NCBI GenBank assembly: GCA_028015205.1
Contig: CM051514.1
Location: 24,568,150 to 24,632,149 of the forward strand
Direction: 5' to 3'
DNA: 64,000 nt
Source of the DNA: Mytilisepta virgata
Lineage: Eukaryota > Mollusca > Bivalvia > Mytilida > Mytilidae
Shown here: piece after piece, positions 35,810 through 48,524 of the stretch
Layout: every line of letters begins with the position of its first letter
Numbering within the stretch: position 1 is the first letter of the stretch
Position numbers and translations under genes: made by a program
Notes under the pieces: generated by a model
What the model was told of the DNA's origin: nothing
The model's input: only the letters and a program-made list of their open reading frames with translations
Database searches by the model: none

Positions 35810-37106
35810 ATGTTGAATTTGTGTATACTACTTTTATGCCTAGTAAAAAATGGCAATCTCATGCCAGTAGGCGAAATTTTGTTAGATAATTATTGTAGTT
35901 ACAGAAGTGAAACACAGACGGTTTCGTGGCTTGTAATTCGAACGAAACTGATATTTATCTGCAATATATTCCAGTTTTATAGACCAATTGTACCCTAACG
36001 GCCAAAATTAATTGTAAAACAGGGCGTTTGACTTCAGAGGAATCTCTGACTAGTTTCTTTAAATGCCCATTTGTTGAGGGTATCCAATATTTCATTACAT
36101 GGAGTTACCGAAATATCACCCTGATCTTTTGTTTACTTTGTTTTTAACAAAAACATCTGGACACGTATAGTCTCATGATGCAAACTACAGTTTCAATTGC
36201 AACAATTAGAATCGCTATCAAACAATAAACGTGCATTATTGGTTTAAGTCATATTTACGATAGAGAAGAACCAAAGCAGACAACACAGAAAGTAAGAAAT
36301 GGGATATCAACAAGACGAAGGTGAGTCGAGGAGACCGTAACTATGTGCAATATTCTTGCAGATGTAAATTCGTTAAGGTGATTCCACACAACCTCGCATA
36401 TCTGTAGAGTACGAAAAGGTGCTGTTCTGGAAAAGCATAGGTCATCAACTTATGTTCAGAAATTATCTGTTAAGTTTCGGAATGGCATGATCAAAGAAGA
36501 TGTTGTTAAATGCGGGGAGGAATGTAATAGGAATATCCCGTTTGCAGCCACTCCGACAGCTTCTTGTTTAGTTGTTTCATTATTTTCCATTTCTGTCAAT
36601 TTATTACGTCTTATCATGTTTTGTCATTTCTGAACCAAGAAAAATGAAATGAATGTTTTTTTTTTCACATATAGGATTTAATCTTATTTACTATTTCAGC
36701 TATGTGCATTATTTAAAAAAAGGTTTCCGCTCAAGCTAACAAAGCGTATTGAAGTCTAATATATTAGAACAAAATCCCGTAGCTTTAGCAATCCAATATA
36801 GAAGATTGATTTATTGACGTTAACCTCCTATAAATGTTTTGCCGCATTCGTTCAAAACTTTTCACTAATCCCTACTATTCCGTTTTATTATTATGCGAAT
36901 AAGTGTTTTTTTTTTCAGCTTATGTCTCTGCTATTAATTTGAACTGCATTCTGTACTGTAATGCGACACTTAAAAAGGTTTTTGACGAAGGGCTCAGAAA
37001 GAATTTATCAAATATGTCAATTTAAGCAAATTTTAAAATTTTGTTCTACGTTTATTCAACTGTTGCTGAAATATTGATTACTTTAGACATCAAAGTAAGA
37101 CTTTAA
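35810..37106 (+). pseudogene. Array copy 4, decayed
   Basis: Exon 1 at 35810 keeps its acceptor and signal peptide, and the frame stays open longer here because a TAG seen in copies 1-3 is CAG. Exon 2 (36171-36320) lacks the gcgggcggacgg block, has TAG for TGG at 36207, another stop from CAG to TAG, and a one-base loss before its donor. Exon 3 (36919-37106) has CAA to TAA. Three independent lesions make it a pseudogene. Confidence 0.65.
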
Positions 37107-38051
37107 AAAGATACCTGTAGACTCTATCATTAAGGAGGGGCCGCATCATTTGTTTTCGCAAAATAAAATATGCAATTTTCAGCCCAGTTATTTGTAAAAA
37201 AAAATCTCAGAACATTTACATTCAAATCCGACCACTCTCTGAGTGGTTCATCCGAAAAAAGTTAGCTTATATAAAAAAAAACGGTAACAACGTAACAGAG
37301 GAACACTAATTAGTGAACAATGAAACTTTTTAAATGTTAACAATTTGATTACTCGGTTTATGACTCCGACATCGAAGTTTCTTTGTGCGGATGCAAGAGA
37401 GCGAAAGGGTTGCGAGGTTGAGTGTACATGAGAAATCAATGTAATTCTAGGAAAGAGCAAGTGTCATCCGTTATCTGACAGCAACATTTAACATAAGTTG
37501 GAATAACATGAACAATTTTGTCAGAGTTTATTTATGTGTGTGTGTATGACGTATTGCGCTATTTATATTGGCCTAATAATTTACTATATGTACTGTAAAG
37601 CTAAAACTTGTTACAGATACTGTCTTGAAATTAAACTGAAATTTTTGTCCGTATTGAAAACCTCACTGTCAGTGTGATATCAAAGATGAATAACAGAAAT
37701 TTTCTGGCGCCGTTGAAAGTCAGTGCACAAAACTGGGAATTGTAATAATTTTGTCCAGAGTCCAGTTTCTCAAACATTCGTACGATAACGATTTGTCGAC
37801 AGTGTGATCTGATTTCCGGATTTCAATGTCTATGTTCTATTGACGCTATGGAACCAGTCTCCATCGTAGTCATACGAATGTTTGTGAAACGGAACTCAGA
37901 ATCCGTAATGTTTTAGTGTTTTACGACTAATACAGTAAAATTCTACAACGCTTGCACGCTTCATTTTCATATCCGTTTTTCTCTTCAAAATAATTTTTAG
38001 TATTGTATCCTAATGATTAAGAATCTAAATAATAATTACCACTTGATTCCA

Positions 38052-38562
38052 ATGTTGAATTTGTGTATACTACTTTTATGCCTAGTAAAAAATGGCAATC
38101 TCATGCCAGTAGGCGAAATTTTGTTAGATAATTATTGTAGTTACAGAAGTGAAACTTAGACGGTTTCGTGGCTTGTAATTCGAACGAAACTGATATTTAT
38201 CTGCAATATATTCCAGTTTTATAGACCAATTGTACCCTGACGGCCAAAATTAATTGTAAAACAGGGCGTTTGACTTCAGAGGAATCTCTGACTAGTTTCT
38301 TTAAATGCCCATTTGTTGAGGGTATCCAATATTTCATTACATGGAGTTACCGAAATATTATCCTGATCTTTTGTTTACTTTGTTTTTAACAAAAACATCT
38401 GGACACGTATAGTCTCACGATGCAAACTACAGTTTCAACTGCAACAATTAGAATCGCTATCAAACAATAAACGTGCATTATTGGTTTAAGTCATATTTAC
38501 GATAGAGAAGAACCAAAGCAGACAACACAGAAAGTAAGAAATGGGATATCAACAAGACGAAG
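38052..38562 (+). pseudogene. Array copy 5, decayed and truncated
   Basis: The acceptor before ATG 38052 is lost (gattcag has become gattcca). Exon 2 (38413-38562) carries the same TAG and the same one-base loss as copy 4, so these arose before the two units separated. The array ends at 38891 before exon 3. A faint exon-3-like stretch (attctag, then ctatgaacttggactgt) sits at about 39218. Confidence 0.6.
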
Positions 38563-38891
38563 GTGAGTCGAGGAGACCGTAACTATGTGCAATATTCTTG
38601 CAGATGTAAATTCGTTAAGGTGATTCCACACAACCTCGCATATCTGTAGAGTACGAAAAGGTGCTGTTCTGGAAAAGCTTAGGTCATCAACTTATGTTCA
38701 GAAATTATCTGTTAAGTTTCGGAATGGCATGATCAAAGAAGATGTTGTTAAATGCGGGGAGGAATGTAATAGGAATATCCCGTTTGCAGTCACTCCGACA
38801 GCTTCTTGTTTAGTTGTTTCATTATTTTCCATTTCTGTCAATTTATTACGTCTTATCATGTTTTGTTATTTCTGAACCAAGGAAAATGAAA

Positions 38892-41035
38892 CTACACTTA
38901 ATTCAACACATCGCAGCATTAAAATTGACAAAATTACTCAAAATAGATATTCAAGATTTAATCTGATTTGATTAATAAGGAACAGACAATAATTATTTTT
39001 ACATCTTCGATACCAAATATAGTGCTGTATATATCTTCATCGGATATATGTTTCTAAAATTTTCGTATGAGAACGTGACAGCAATCCAATCAAAATTAGA
39101 TTTGTTAAAAAGTAATGCTTATTATGGCGTAATTTGACGCAATGTGATCAATATATGTCTATCTATTTTTATATGAGTGATTTGTGTTAACTGTCTAATT
39201 GGTATTCCTAATTCTAGCATTAACTATGAACTTGGACTGTAAAACTGGACATATTTTCATTTTATTTCTTCCATGAATTTTCTGTTTTTATGTTCTATCG
39301 CACTTGATTTTCTTTAAATGTATCGTTGTATATTGTATATATGTTGGTTGGTTGGGGGGGGGGGTCTTGAAAATTGTAATTCTTCGATTTTACATGAAGA
39401 GATAGGGGTACCAATCCGACGTATTATCTGCAATATTTCTTCAAAATGAAAGTAAAAAAGTATTATTAACTAGCTTTTATTTCCAATTGTCGTAATAAAC
39501 TATTGCTTTTTCCCCACTAAAATGCCTTAAAGACATGTATTTAACAAGAGCTGATTTTCCATTTGTTTAAATTTTTACTTTGGACATATACCAACTTTTT
39601 ATTTGAAATGTACAGAATTTTAAGACTCCTGTGTTTTTCATAAAGAAATACAATGTAGTTGCCAAAGTATGTGGGACACACAGTAATCATGAAGCTGGAA
39701 CACATTCCGAGATACATGCACGTGAGGATATAGAACGGATAAGCCAAAAAACGGTGCAGAACTTTTTGTGACGGAAATTCTCCTTTATAGTTTCAAATAA
39801 AAAACAAAACACGAAATTTCAATTACATATCAATCAATCAACTCCACCCAAAACTCCCCATTATCTATCCTGACACTCCGGTGTATAAAACATACTGGTG
39901 TACTATAAAAACCAATAAAGTATGACAATGTGACCGCTTGCTAGAACTGCAAAAATGGTTGGTGCGGTACAATGTTTAGATGACAGGGTCCGAATGTGGT
40001 AGTTTTATCAGTAAAACTAACAAAAGCTCTCGAATTAATGTTTAAACATACCACAATGAAAACATAGTACATTGAAAGTGTAAATTTTATGGATTTTTGG
40101 TCAGTGTCAAAATGTACGACCAGCCAAGGTAATAATACAGAGGCATCCACTTAATAGCTATAAACATTTTTGCGTCGTGAACCGAATGCGTATACGTTGT
40201 ATACAGATCTATGTTATATTTTATTTGAATGTATAAACGACAAAAATATGCTCTTTTTTACATGAGGTTGACTTATAATTCAAATACTTGCATCTTTTTA
40301 CTTTCATATTCCGCTATAATGTTCAGATTATTAAATAATACTGTATGCTAAAAATTACAACGTTGTACAATAAACACGCTTTGCAGAACTTCATTTATCG
40401 AAGCAATTCATGATACCTTTGCAGGTTTATCACCAACATTTGTTTCATGGTTCTCCAGTTTTGTTCAGTATTTTGAAATTTTATGCCTTCTTTAGTATTC
40501 CGTTGATATTAAAAAACCATTATTAAGATTATTGGAAAAGTATTTTATAGCGATCAAACTTAACCAATTTTTAACCGAACTGCACTGGTGAAGAAGACCA
40601 ATAGTTGGTTTATTGATAGAAAAACATTTCCCGCAACATTAAGTTTTCACAAAAACGATAATGAATTCTTTCAGTCAGTCTGTTTACCAAAACGAAACAG
40701 TGTACATAATTATGGATTGCGGGAAGCTGACTGTAATGGGTCGTAAGCAATATATCCTATCTTTTAATCGTCTGGTCAGTGGCCAATGACAAAACATGAT
40801 GAATTTAATTAGTGTTTTATATGGCAAGTGTATAGCACAGGGTTAGTGTTCACTAGTTGCTACCTAACATGCCTAATCATGTAAAATCACATAACAAGAA
40901 AAAAAAGGTACATTGTATATAATTATATATTCATTTTTAAGATTTAATTTAAATTAGGGACAATATCTGGCAAGATAGTGATCAGGCTTTCACGTGTTTG
41001 TTCGTATGACAACCCACAGCCTTTGGAGTTAAACG
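38892..41035. other. No recognisable gene
   Basis: Apart from the possible exon-3 relic at 39218, this is AT-rich sequence with a poly-G run at about 39355. A partial repeat at about 39830-39920 (ccccattatctatcctga, then ccggtgtataaaac) matches the end of the 48270 family copy. Confidence 0.45.
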
Positions 41036-41039
41036 ATTA

Positions 41040-41515
41040 TACTTTAAAACTGGAATGAGCGTCATGTATTGTGTTGAAATCTCTATCTGGGTGGTCAAGG
41101 TCACACACTTGTGCCCTCTATATCATCAATACTGATCATGATTCGTACGATTGCTCGTGTGTTACAAAGGAGGCGGAATGATTACCTTGAAGGTAACTTT
41201 TAACATTGTAGACAAGAGATGCATGTTCACAAACAGTGTTGCCCTCTATCTTCAATATTACTTGGATTTAAATGATTATACATATAATTTTTATGGTTGT
41301 TCTCCACCAAGAGAGGGTGTGTCGTTAATGGAATTGAAATCTCATCTTGAGGGTCAAGGACACAAACTTAGATTATTTTTTTTTCAGACTACATTTCTAT
41401 CTTCAACAATGCTGAAAGTTAAATGATGATAGTATGTAAGATGGTTCCTTAGTAGTGGAAGGTGTTTCGAAAATTGTATTGAAGAATTATCTTGAAGATC
41501 AATTGTATAGGTCGG
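41040..41515 (+). repeat. Degenerate ~150-bp tandem repeat
   Basis: Three related units, each with a 'gttgaaatctc'/'gaattgaaatctcatc' block followed by 'gggtcaagg' and 'ctctatatcatcaata'-type sequence. The two open frames here follow the repeat and lack protein-like features. Confidence 0.5.
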
Positions 41516-41689
41516 TGTTTAAACATTACATCGGCTATCCGTCGTTAATAATGCTCAGCGTTAAAGAGGAAAAATATACACAAGGAGCAAACAAAAAAAC
41601 GCAATCCATTAGACAGACAAACCCGGGGAGACAAATGAACAACCACAAGCACAACAGATAAACACTAAAAACAACAACAACAAAAAAAA

Positions 41690-41960
41690 AACCTATAAAA
41701 AGTCCTATAAAAACCAGGAGTGACTCGAGGTACATGAAAAGTTACGACAGTGAGAACAGGTCTAACACCATCTTAGACATTGGAATTCTGTAACGGTCAA
41801 TCAATTCGTGATGACGACCATAAAATTTCCCAAGTGATTACATCCTTGATAAAACCCTGGTTAAGAAGCTTTTGTGACAGCAGTAATACTCTTTGTTGAA
41901 AGTCATGGTAACTCACACAGGCCCTTCAATATCCGATAAGCTGAGAAACGTAGACGCCAA
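41690..41960 (-). pseudogene. YIDD-type reverse-transcriptase fragment, copy 2
   Basis: The minus strand gives GVYVSQLI, then an in-frame stop, then a stretch matching QRVLLLSQKLLNQGFI, followed by the cgtcatcacgaattgattga block. It corresponds to the C-terminal part of the fragment at 21193 and its downstream sequence. 5'-truncated and broken. Confidence 0.65.
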
Positions 41961-42547
41961 ATGCAGGCGATGCTGTCATATTACTACTCAAGAAAGGAAA
42001 GTCGAAGTCATCACGTTTGTCATAAAAACGTATCGCAAATACCGAAATAAATTTAATTCAATGTATGGCCATTTCGTTGACTGACAACTCATCAGCAGTG
42101 CTCGAGATCAAAATATTGGAAAACCGGTTAAAGATATAATGATGAATTAATAAGCACAACCATCAAAAATCAAAACAATTAAAACAAACAGGTATCCAAA
42201 CTCAGCTAAGGGTTACCTCTGCATCAGAAGGAAGAGCTTTAGACATTTCTGGTAATTTTTGTCAAATTTTGATCGGAAAATTTAAAGGCATTTGCGTAAT
42301 AAATCATGCCAGGACAAAAGTTCTGGCTACTGGGCTGATGATGCCCTCGGGGACTCAGTCAACCAGCAGTGGCTTAGACCCAGCGGTAGTAATAAAACGT
42401 ATCACAAAATACCGAAATAAAGTTTTGTCTACAAATGTCACTCATTGTCTATTTCAAGAAACAAATATGAATATGAATATAAATTATACATGTGTATATT
42501 GTAGGATTGTTCACGTACATCTACCTGCAACAGCAGGTGTGTCACAA

Positions 42548-43028
42548 AAATAACAATCCAAAGATACTAATATTAGATATAGTAAATTTATACTATGCTG
42601 TATACGACGCATTTCAAGGAGTTACATCAGCAGCATTAAAACCGAAACATTTGAAAGACCAAGAGCCAAACTTATTTTAAACAAGAAAAACTCATAACCA
42701 ATAATACCGAAATAAGAATCCAAATTTCAGCTAAAGAGATCTACCATGTGCAATACAAGGAATGAACCCTTAGTATTTCTATTATTTTTGAATTTTGCTA
42801 AATACTGGTAATTTCTGTAACAAATCAATGAATAATCATGTCAGACAAGTCTGACGACTGGGTTGGCGAATACCCTCGGGGACCTAGGGTTCACCATGCA
42901 GAGGCATCGTCCCAGTAATTTCAAAAATAACAATCCAAAGATACTAATATTAGATATAGTAAATTTATACTATGCTGTATACGACGCATTTCAAGGAGTT
43001 ACCTCTCATCAGCAGCATTGAAACCGAT
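42548..43028 (+). repeat. ~376-bp partial-tandem repeat, locus 2
   Basis: Two copies of a block starting aacaatccaaagatactaat and running to gcatttcaaggagttac, about 378 bp apart, with a linker containing 'gggttcaccatgcagaggc'. Locus 3 (60733) has the same linker and order. Confidence 0.8.
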
Positions 43029-43522
43029 ACAAATATATGGTTTGAATGTCAACGTATCAGGTAAAAGTCACATTTAACTCTCAATTTTTTTTTATCATTT
43101 TTAATGTATAAAGTTTTTAAGCACGTTAATATTCTTGTTTTAAGCTACTCAAACTTGGATAACTGGTTTATAAAATATGTCTGGTAAAACAACTATTTAG
43201 GTGCTGTTTGATTTCTTGTCTGTTTACTAGTACTGTAAGTTCAGTGAAATTAAAATTAAAATGACTGCAATTAGTCGACTAAAAGGACAATATAAATGTC
43301 AAACTCAATAAGGCTGTCAATGTTATAGTTGAAAATAATCAACGTTTTTGCAGTGTTTTAATTAAACACGTAACAGAAATTGCGTAATGGAAGAAGAATG
43401 GTACAATCTTGTTAGATACGCTTGTAATCATTTTCTAATTAGACTCTTTAAGGTACTCTATTGACCCATTTTGCCGTTTAATTTACATAACCTTGTTATT
43501 GCATTTGGTTAGGAGTTTAAAA

Positions 43523-43759
43523 ATGCATTGCTCATACAGAATACTAAATACCCAGGTTATAATAAAACTAAGTCGTCGCTTTTACGAAAGTTTACCATTC
43601 CATCGACAGCATTGTTTGCACAAAGTGTGCAAAACTGAAGAAATATTTAATTATACATTAAGTCGATTGCCTGGTCAACTGTACTTAAGGTGGAAAATGT
43701 TTAAAACCAAAATAATAACACAGCCTTGGAACACAAGAATCAAATGCGTAAATGGTTGA
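43523..43759 (+). CDS. Hypothetical ORF, 78 codons (doubtful)
   Basis: From ATG 43523 the frame gives HCLHKVCKTEEIFNYTLSRL and LRWKMFKTK, with four cysteines, a mixed composition unlike nearby random frames and an NYT sequon. No signal peptide. A cag at about 43554 could be an acceptor for the latter part. No homology recognised; it may be chance. Confidence 0.2.
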   Translation: MHCSYRILNTQVIIKLSRRFYESLPFHRQHCLHKVCKTEEIFNYTLSRLPGQLYLRWKMFKTKIITQPWNTRIKCVNG

Positions 43760-43872
43760 GCCAAATTTATCCAAAGACAGGGCGTATTTGCTAGCTATTA
43801 ACGAGGGAGATATCTCAAGTTTTCACAAAATTCAACATTTTTAGAACATTAAATTTTCAATTATTATTTGAG

Positions 43873-44105
43873 TTTAGGGGGTACAGAACACCTAAGGGTT
43901 AACTCTTTAAAAATCAGCTGAACCTTTTAATCACATATTAATAGTAAAGAGAAATCAAGCTTCTCAATGATCAAAATTAGTGTTTGTCAAACTGCTATAT
44001 ATCCAATGAAATTAATCCCGTAAATTGTGTGGTTCAAATTTCTTGAAAGTTTTATATTTTTGCAACAGGTCAAAGCAAATATATCATCAAAATTTTATGA
44101 CGCGC
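43873..44105. mobile_element. Truncated piggyBac-like MITE, family 1, inverted
   Basis: The sequence gggggtacagaacacctaag onward is the reverse complement of the 9182-9458 element over about 230 bp, diverged. The second terminus and its TTAA are missing. Confidence 0.65.
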
Positions 44106-44109
44106 AGAG

Positions 44110-44705
44110 AGATGTTTTTGTCTTCATAAAAACGCTGTAAAGCAAACGAATAATCAAACATGGAAATTATGAGCTTAAAAATCAAAAGTTGCATTAACTA
44201 TGTTAGTCGTATTTAGTTTTCTTATCTTTAAATGTTTGTCCCTTGATATCTCATTGGCCAAATTAATTAGTATGCAAGTTTAAATAATTCTTTAGGGATT
44301 TTCAGAGAAACCTTAAAACCTGTCAACCTAAAATAGGCATATTTCCCGCTATTTTCTTAACTGTTTCTATCTCGAAAACAGGAACCAAACGAGTCATTAT
44401 TCTATCTCATATATGCCGAACATTTTTTAAAATAAAGCAATTATGTGAAACACATTGTTTTAAAACTGATCACAAACATCAACAAGACAGCACAGCCGTA
44501 GACATTTGAGTATAACTTTAAGATTATTAAGACCTTAGGTATAATAGTAAGAGGACACATCAAAAAGATAGCACAGTCGTATACACATTGCAGTCTAAGC
44601 TTAAGATCAGTAAGACCTTACTTCTAATAGTTAAAGGACAAATAAGAGGTTATTCCGTGATAGATAATAGGTATAAGATGGCTTTCCAAAATGACTAGAA
44701 AAGGG

Positions 44706-44737
<32 letters not shown>

Positions 44738-45680
44738 CAGAAGCAAAAGGCAGTACTTCTTTCAAGGTTAACGAAACTCATATTAAAAATATCTCTAGAA
44801 TTGAAAGAAGTGTGAAAACCATTTGATATAGAATTATAGTAAATAAATTACAGTACATGTGACCATTAATTACAATTTTGAAGTTACTTTAGCAGGTTGA
44901 TAGATTTCTCTTCTTTATATTGGCGCCGAGATTATTTCATTACATTACATTGTGTAAGATTGTCAGATGTGTCTGATTGATTAACAGAAAGTCTTGATCA
45001 AATCCAACAAAAATTGCGCCATCAATTTTCAACAATAGCTTTTGGGAATAAGATTTTTATCATGAAGCAAATTGGTCATGCAAGTAATTCTTTTTCTTAA
45101 AAATAATCAAGGCATGCACAGCAAATGTCATCCTTCAAATTCTTTGTCCTCAATATTTTTGATTAAAAATTTCTCTTCTTTTCCAGTGAAAGCAGATTTT
45201 CCTAAAACCATTAAATAGTCTATCAGTAAACTGAAATCCTTTGTCGTTAATGTATTTTCAAAGTAATATGGCATATTTATTTTTCGCTGAGCGTAAAACA
45301 GTATTTAGTTAATACTAACATGTGCTTATGAAGAAGTTAATGTTTAGATGTTCAACCTCCTGATCAAGGAAAATTGTTTTTATAGGAGAAGTTTACATTT
45401 ATATGTATTACTCTAAAAAATTTATTACCATTGATTATTACTACAAGCAGCAGTTTGAGGGTCCACAAAACTCATTTAACATTTAGCAAAGTTTTAGAAC
45501 TGTAGGGTATCTTTTTTTAAACGTTCTTATATCTCAATGATGACACTGTGAAAAACGAAAGATTCATAACTATACATGTATTGATAAAAGATATTAATAA
45601 TAAAACTTAGAAACTTGCTTTATAGTGTATTAAGGTCACTGTAAAACACAACTACTGCAGTAAACATTATGTTTTATAAA
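44110..45680. other. No recognisable gene; poly-A tract
   Basis: A run of 29 A residues at 44709-44737, with nothing coding to its left. A good acceptor (ctcttcttttccag) at about 45185 has no open frame after it. Confidence 0.45.
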
Positions 45681-45689
45681 GTGATTGAT

Positions 45690-45975
45690 TGATTGATTCT
45701 TGTTTGCTTAACGTCCAGTTGCAAATGTATCGTGCGTCTTTAGGATAAAAACAATATATAAAGCACAATTCGAATAGGGGTGGGACGAGATAAAAAGGGG
45801 ATTATGTCTGGCACTATTTAAGATTGAATAGTTAGTTATGGTCCGCTTTCAGGCTTTCGGTATTATGACCTGACCACTCCCAACAAGAGGCTCTTACCTA
45901 TCCGAGACCTGGGTATGCGGTAGATAACTCTGTGTGTTGACCTTCCGTGGCCAATCGTACAGGTGCCTAGTTTTA
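45690..45975. repeat. Dispersed repeat with 'gcttaacgtccagt' start
   Basis: Begins with gattgattgattcttgtttg, then gcttaacgtccagttgcaaatg, and includes 'ctgaccactcccaacaagag', 'gtgttgaccttccgtggcc' and 'acaggtgcc'. I recognise the start as a motif frequent in molluscan interspersed (SINE-like) repeats. No Pol III A/B boxes were confirmed. Confidence 0.4.
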
Positions 45976-46589
45976 TGAAGTGAAAATTTCCCATGTATCC
46001 AAGCAATCGCGATTTCAGCTCGGAAGATTATTGGCTTAATTAAAATTACAACCATCTCTCTATAGTCAACATCTTCAATTGGAATTAGTTTTGTAAAAAT
46101 AAACGTTATACTAAAAATTCAATCAGCTCATAATGAGCACCTTCTAGATAAAATTATACAAATTACTCGAAGTTTTGGACATTCTTAAATTTTTCTGTGT
46201 TCATTATTTCACTTTGATAATAACATGTTTTTGCTTTGTTACATTATAGTACTCAAAACTGCACGCACATCATTTGCCTCCTCCGTATTTATTGTTTTAA
46301 AAGATGAAATAGGCTCGTTCACTATGATTCAATTAAATTTTAATAGAATTGTCATTCTTGTTATGTTTTATTTCTTGCATGCATGCACCAAACTGCACTC
46401 AATACTGCAGAACAATTCTATTTGTTAGTTGAAATAGGATCGAACTCTTAGGAAGATGATGACAAGGATCATAATTTACACAAACAAGTATATCTAGTAC
46501 ACTTTAAATATTAAAGTAAAATATTTCATCAGATTTCTACATCATCGAATTTTACTGGACTTGATATGAGCAACATATCGGGTGTCTTG

Positions 46590-48260
46590 TAAGAGGCAAG
46601 AAATGCTTACTCATCTGAATACACCTCCGGTTTTTTGGTGATGTTAGCGTTGCTAATGTTGTTTTGGTTTTTTTATGATATTTGTCTTTTGTTTGTTATT
46701 TCTCTTCCTTCCCCATCTCAGTTTTGTCTCTGTCTGTGTATTTATAATTGCTATGACCCTTCGGATTTTCCTCAACTCGTCTTTCAAGACTAGTGTTGTG
46801 TTGTGATTGCGTTTCTTATTGTATTTTGTTTAAAATATGTTACATTCAGTTGTGATTATAGAAACCTTAGCCGGATCTTCAACATTTTTTAATGTCAAAC
46901 ATATTGTTGTGTCCGATATATCGTTGAGTACACTCGGAGTGGTGAACGAGTGTAAAATACTTTTGATCTTTCAGTCCAGCGATAAAAAAGGTTTTGCTAA
47001 CAGCACAAAGAACGCCAGTGTATCTGCTTCCCACACTATCTTAATTTCAGTACGAAGTGACTAAATAATCCTATAGAGATGTACATGCACTGTTATGATG
47101 GTAGTTTCTTCTTACCAAAGGTCACATTATTAAGAATAATACATATTATATGATACCAAGATCTACACGTTTCATCGATTTACACTAGGCCCTGTGAAGG
47201 ATCACAGGAGTTCAACCCACAGAGCTGCCTAGCGCGGTCCGCCAGGTGGCTGATAGGGGAGACCACGTGTTGAGAGACCCTTACCCAACCATCCACCCTT
47301 TTACAGTGGCTGTCAAAATTAGTGGTTAAACATGTCTTTTAATGTGGTGCAATTCATTTCAGTATTTCTCTGAAATAACAGAATTTAAAAGAACTAAATC
47401 ACTACTGAGAAAACTACCTGTGTTGTGTAGACTTACAATTTGTTTTCATATTTAATCATATGTTGCCACTTCCTGGATGTTAAATGTGGCATAAAGAGGC
47501 CAGTGTATAATCATCTGTCAGTTTTTAAAGAAAGTGAATATATACATTAATAGAAAACTGGACATCTAATAATGGCGCCCCTCACTTATGTCAAGATAAG
47601 ATAGAACTGTTGTGCTTTAAATTTTTAAAATTCTGAAGGGTATTTGATTTATTAAAGCAATACAAGTCTGTGAAGTCGTGAGAATCGAAAATGTATGGGT
47701 AAATCTTCTTTAAGTAATTATTTAATCAAGTTAATTGCCTCAAACACGTAATCTACTTTTCTGTACAATTTCCTCTTATTTAGAAACATCAAGCGTCATA
47801 AATCTTACAAATTCAGAGATTAATTAGGAAACAATACAACTTTTGATGCGACAAGCAATTGACATACTTAAAACATATTGTTTTGGTAATTTTCGTGAAA
47901 ACTGCGTTGAACAAAAATTTCCGCCATAGAAGAGAACAATACATAAACAAAACTGTAGTGAGATTGCCCAAATAAAAAAAAGTCAATTTCTTGTGGGCTA
48001 ATTTTTACAAATTTCAGTACCTTAACTTCATATATACATTTGACTTCCCATTAATTATATTTACTGTCGACATAAGCAAGTGCCAAAATGCCACGTTAAA
48101 CTTGTATTACATTTCTCAAACATGTTCTCAATGAAGCGACATAACGTAGTAACAGTAGATTTTCTAATTATTTTGCAGCCCTTACACTAGTGAATTACTT
48201 TCAGGTACAAAACGTTTACCATGGGTTTTTGTTGACCATTTCAAACGATTTTTTTTCATG
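46590..48260. other. No recognisable gene
   Basis: 46590-46760 resembles the 3' tail of the YIDD-type RT family (t-rich with tttgtttgttatttctc). 47195-47300 is a compact GC-rich stretch with local pairing (ctgtgaaggatcacag) of unknown nature. No exon recognised. Confidence 0.4.
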
Positions 48261-48269
48261 TGTGACATT

Positions 48270-48520
48270 TATGTCATTAAACAACAAAATGGACAACAGG
48301 AAAGGTCAACAATGACATACCAATCAATCAAAGCAACCCAGCTGACAGAACTCCGGACAAAAAAAAAACATAAAAGAGCACAAAATACAAACATAAACAA
48401 AACAGAGTCAGGATAGTATGAATGGTAACTGACACTTAAAACGGTTTTATGGGTACACAAACCTCCCCCTTATCTATCCTGATACTCTGTGGTGTAGAAA
48501 GCCAATACAGTATGATTACG
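48270..48520. repeat. Dispersed repeat, copy 3 of the 14225/18030 family
   Basis: Most complete copy: aaacaacaaaatggacaaca, 'accaatcaatcaaag', 'gacagaactccgg', 'cagagtcaggatagt', 'ttttatgggtacac', 'ccttatctatcctgat'. Non-coding. Confidence 0.6.
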
Positions 48521-48524
48521 AACA

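Larger units (their letters stand above)
28117..38891 (+). repeat. Array of five ~2.25-kb tandem units
   Basis: The marker cacatataggatttaatc occurs at 28127, 29911, 32165, 34416 and 36666, so the periods are 1784, 2254, 2251 and 2250 bp. Unit 1 lacks about 488 bp present in the others. Units 2 and 3 are almost identical. Units 4 and 5 share a distinct second half: the gcgggcggacgg block is missing and other changes are shared. Each unit carries the last exon of one gene copy and the first two exons of the next. Homology stops at 38891. Confidence 0.9.

Noticed and set aside
28117..38891. CRISPR-like or other prokaryotic repeat array
   Set aside because: Units are about 2.25 kb with no short repeat-spacer pattern, and the sequence is clearly eukaryotic.
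47195..47300. tRNA-like or structured RNA gene
   Set aside because: Some local pairing, but no cloverleaf, anticodon arm or A/B box arrangement could be drawn.
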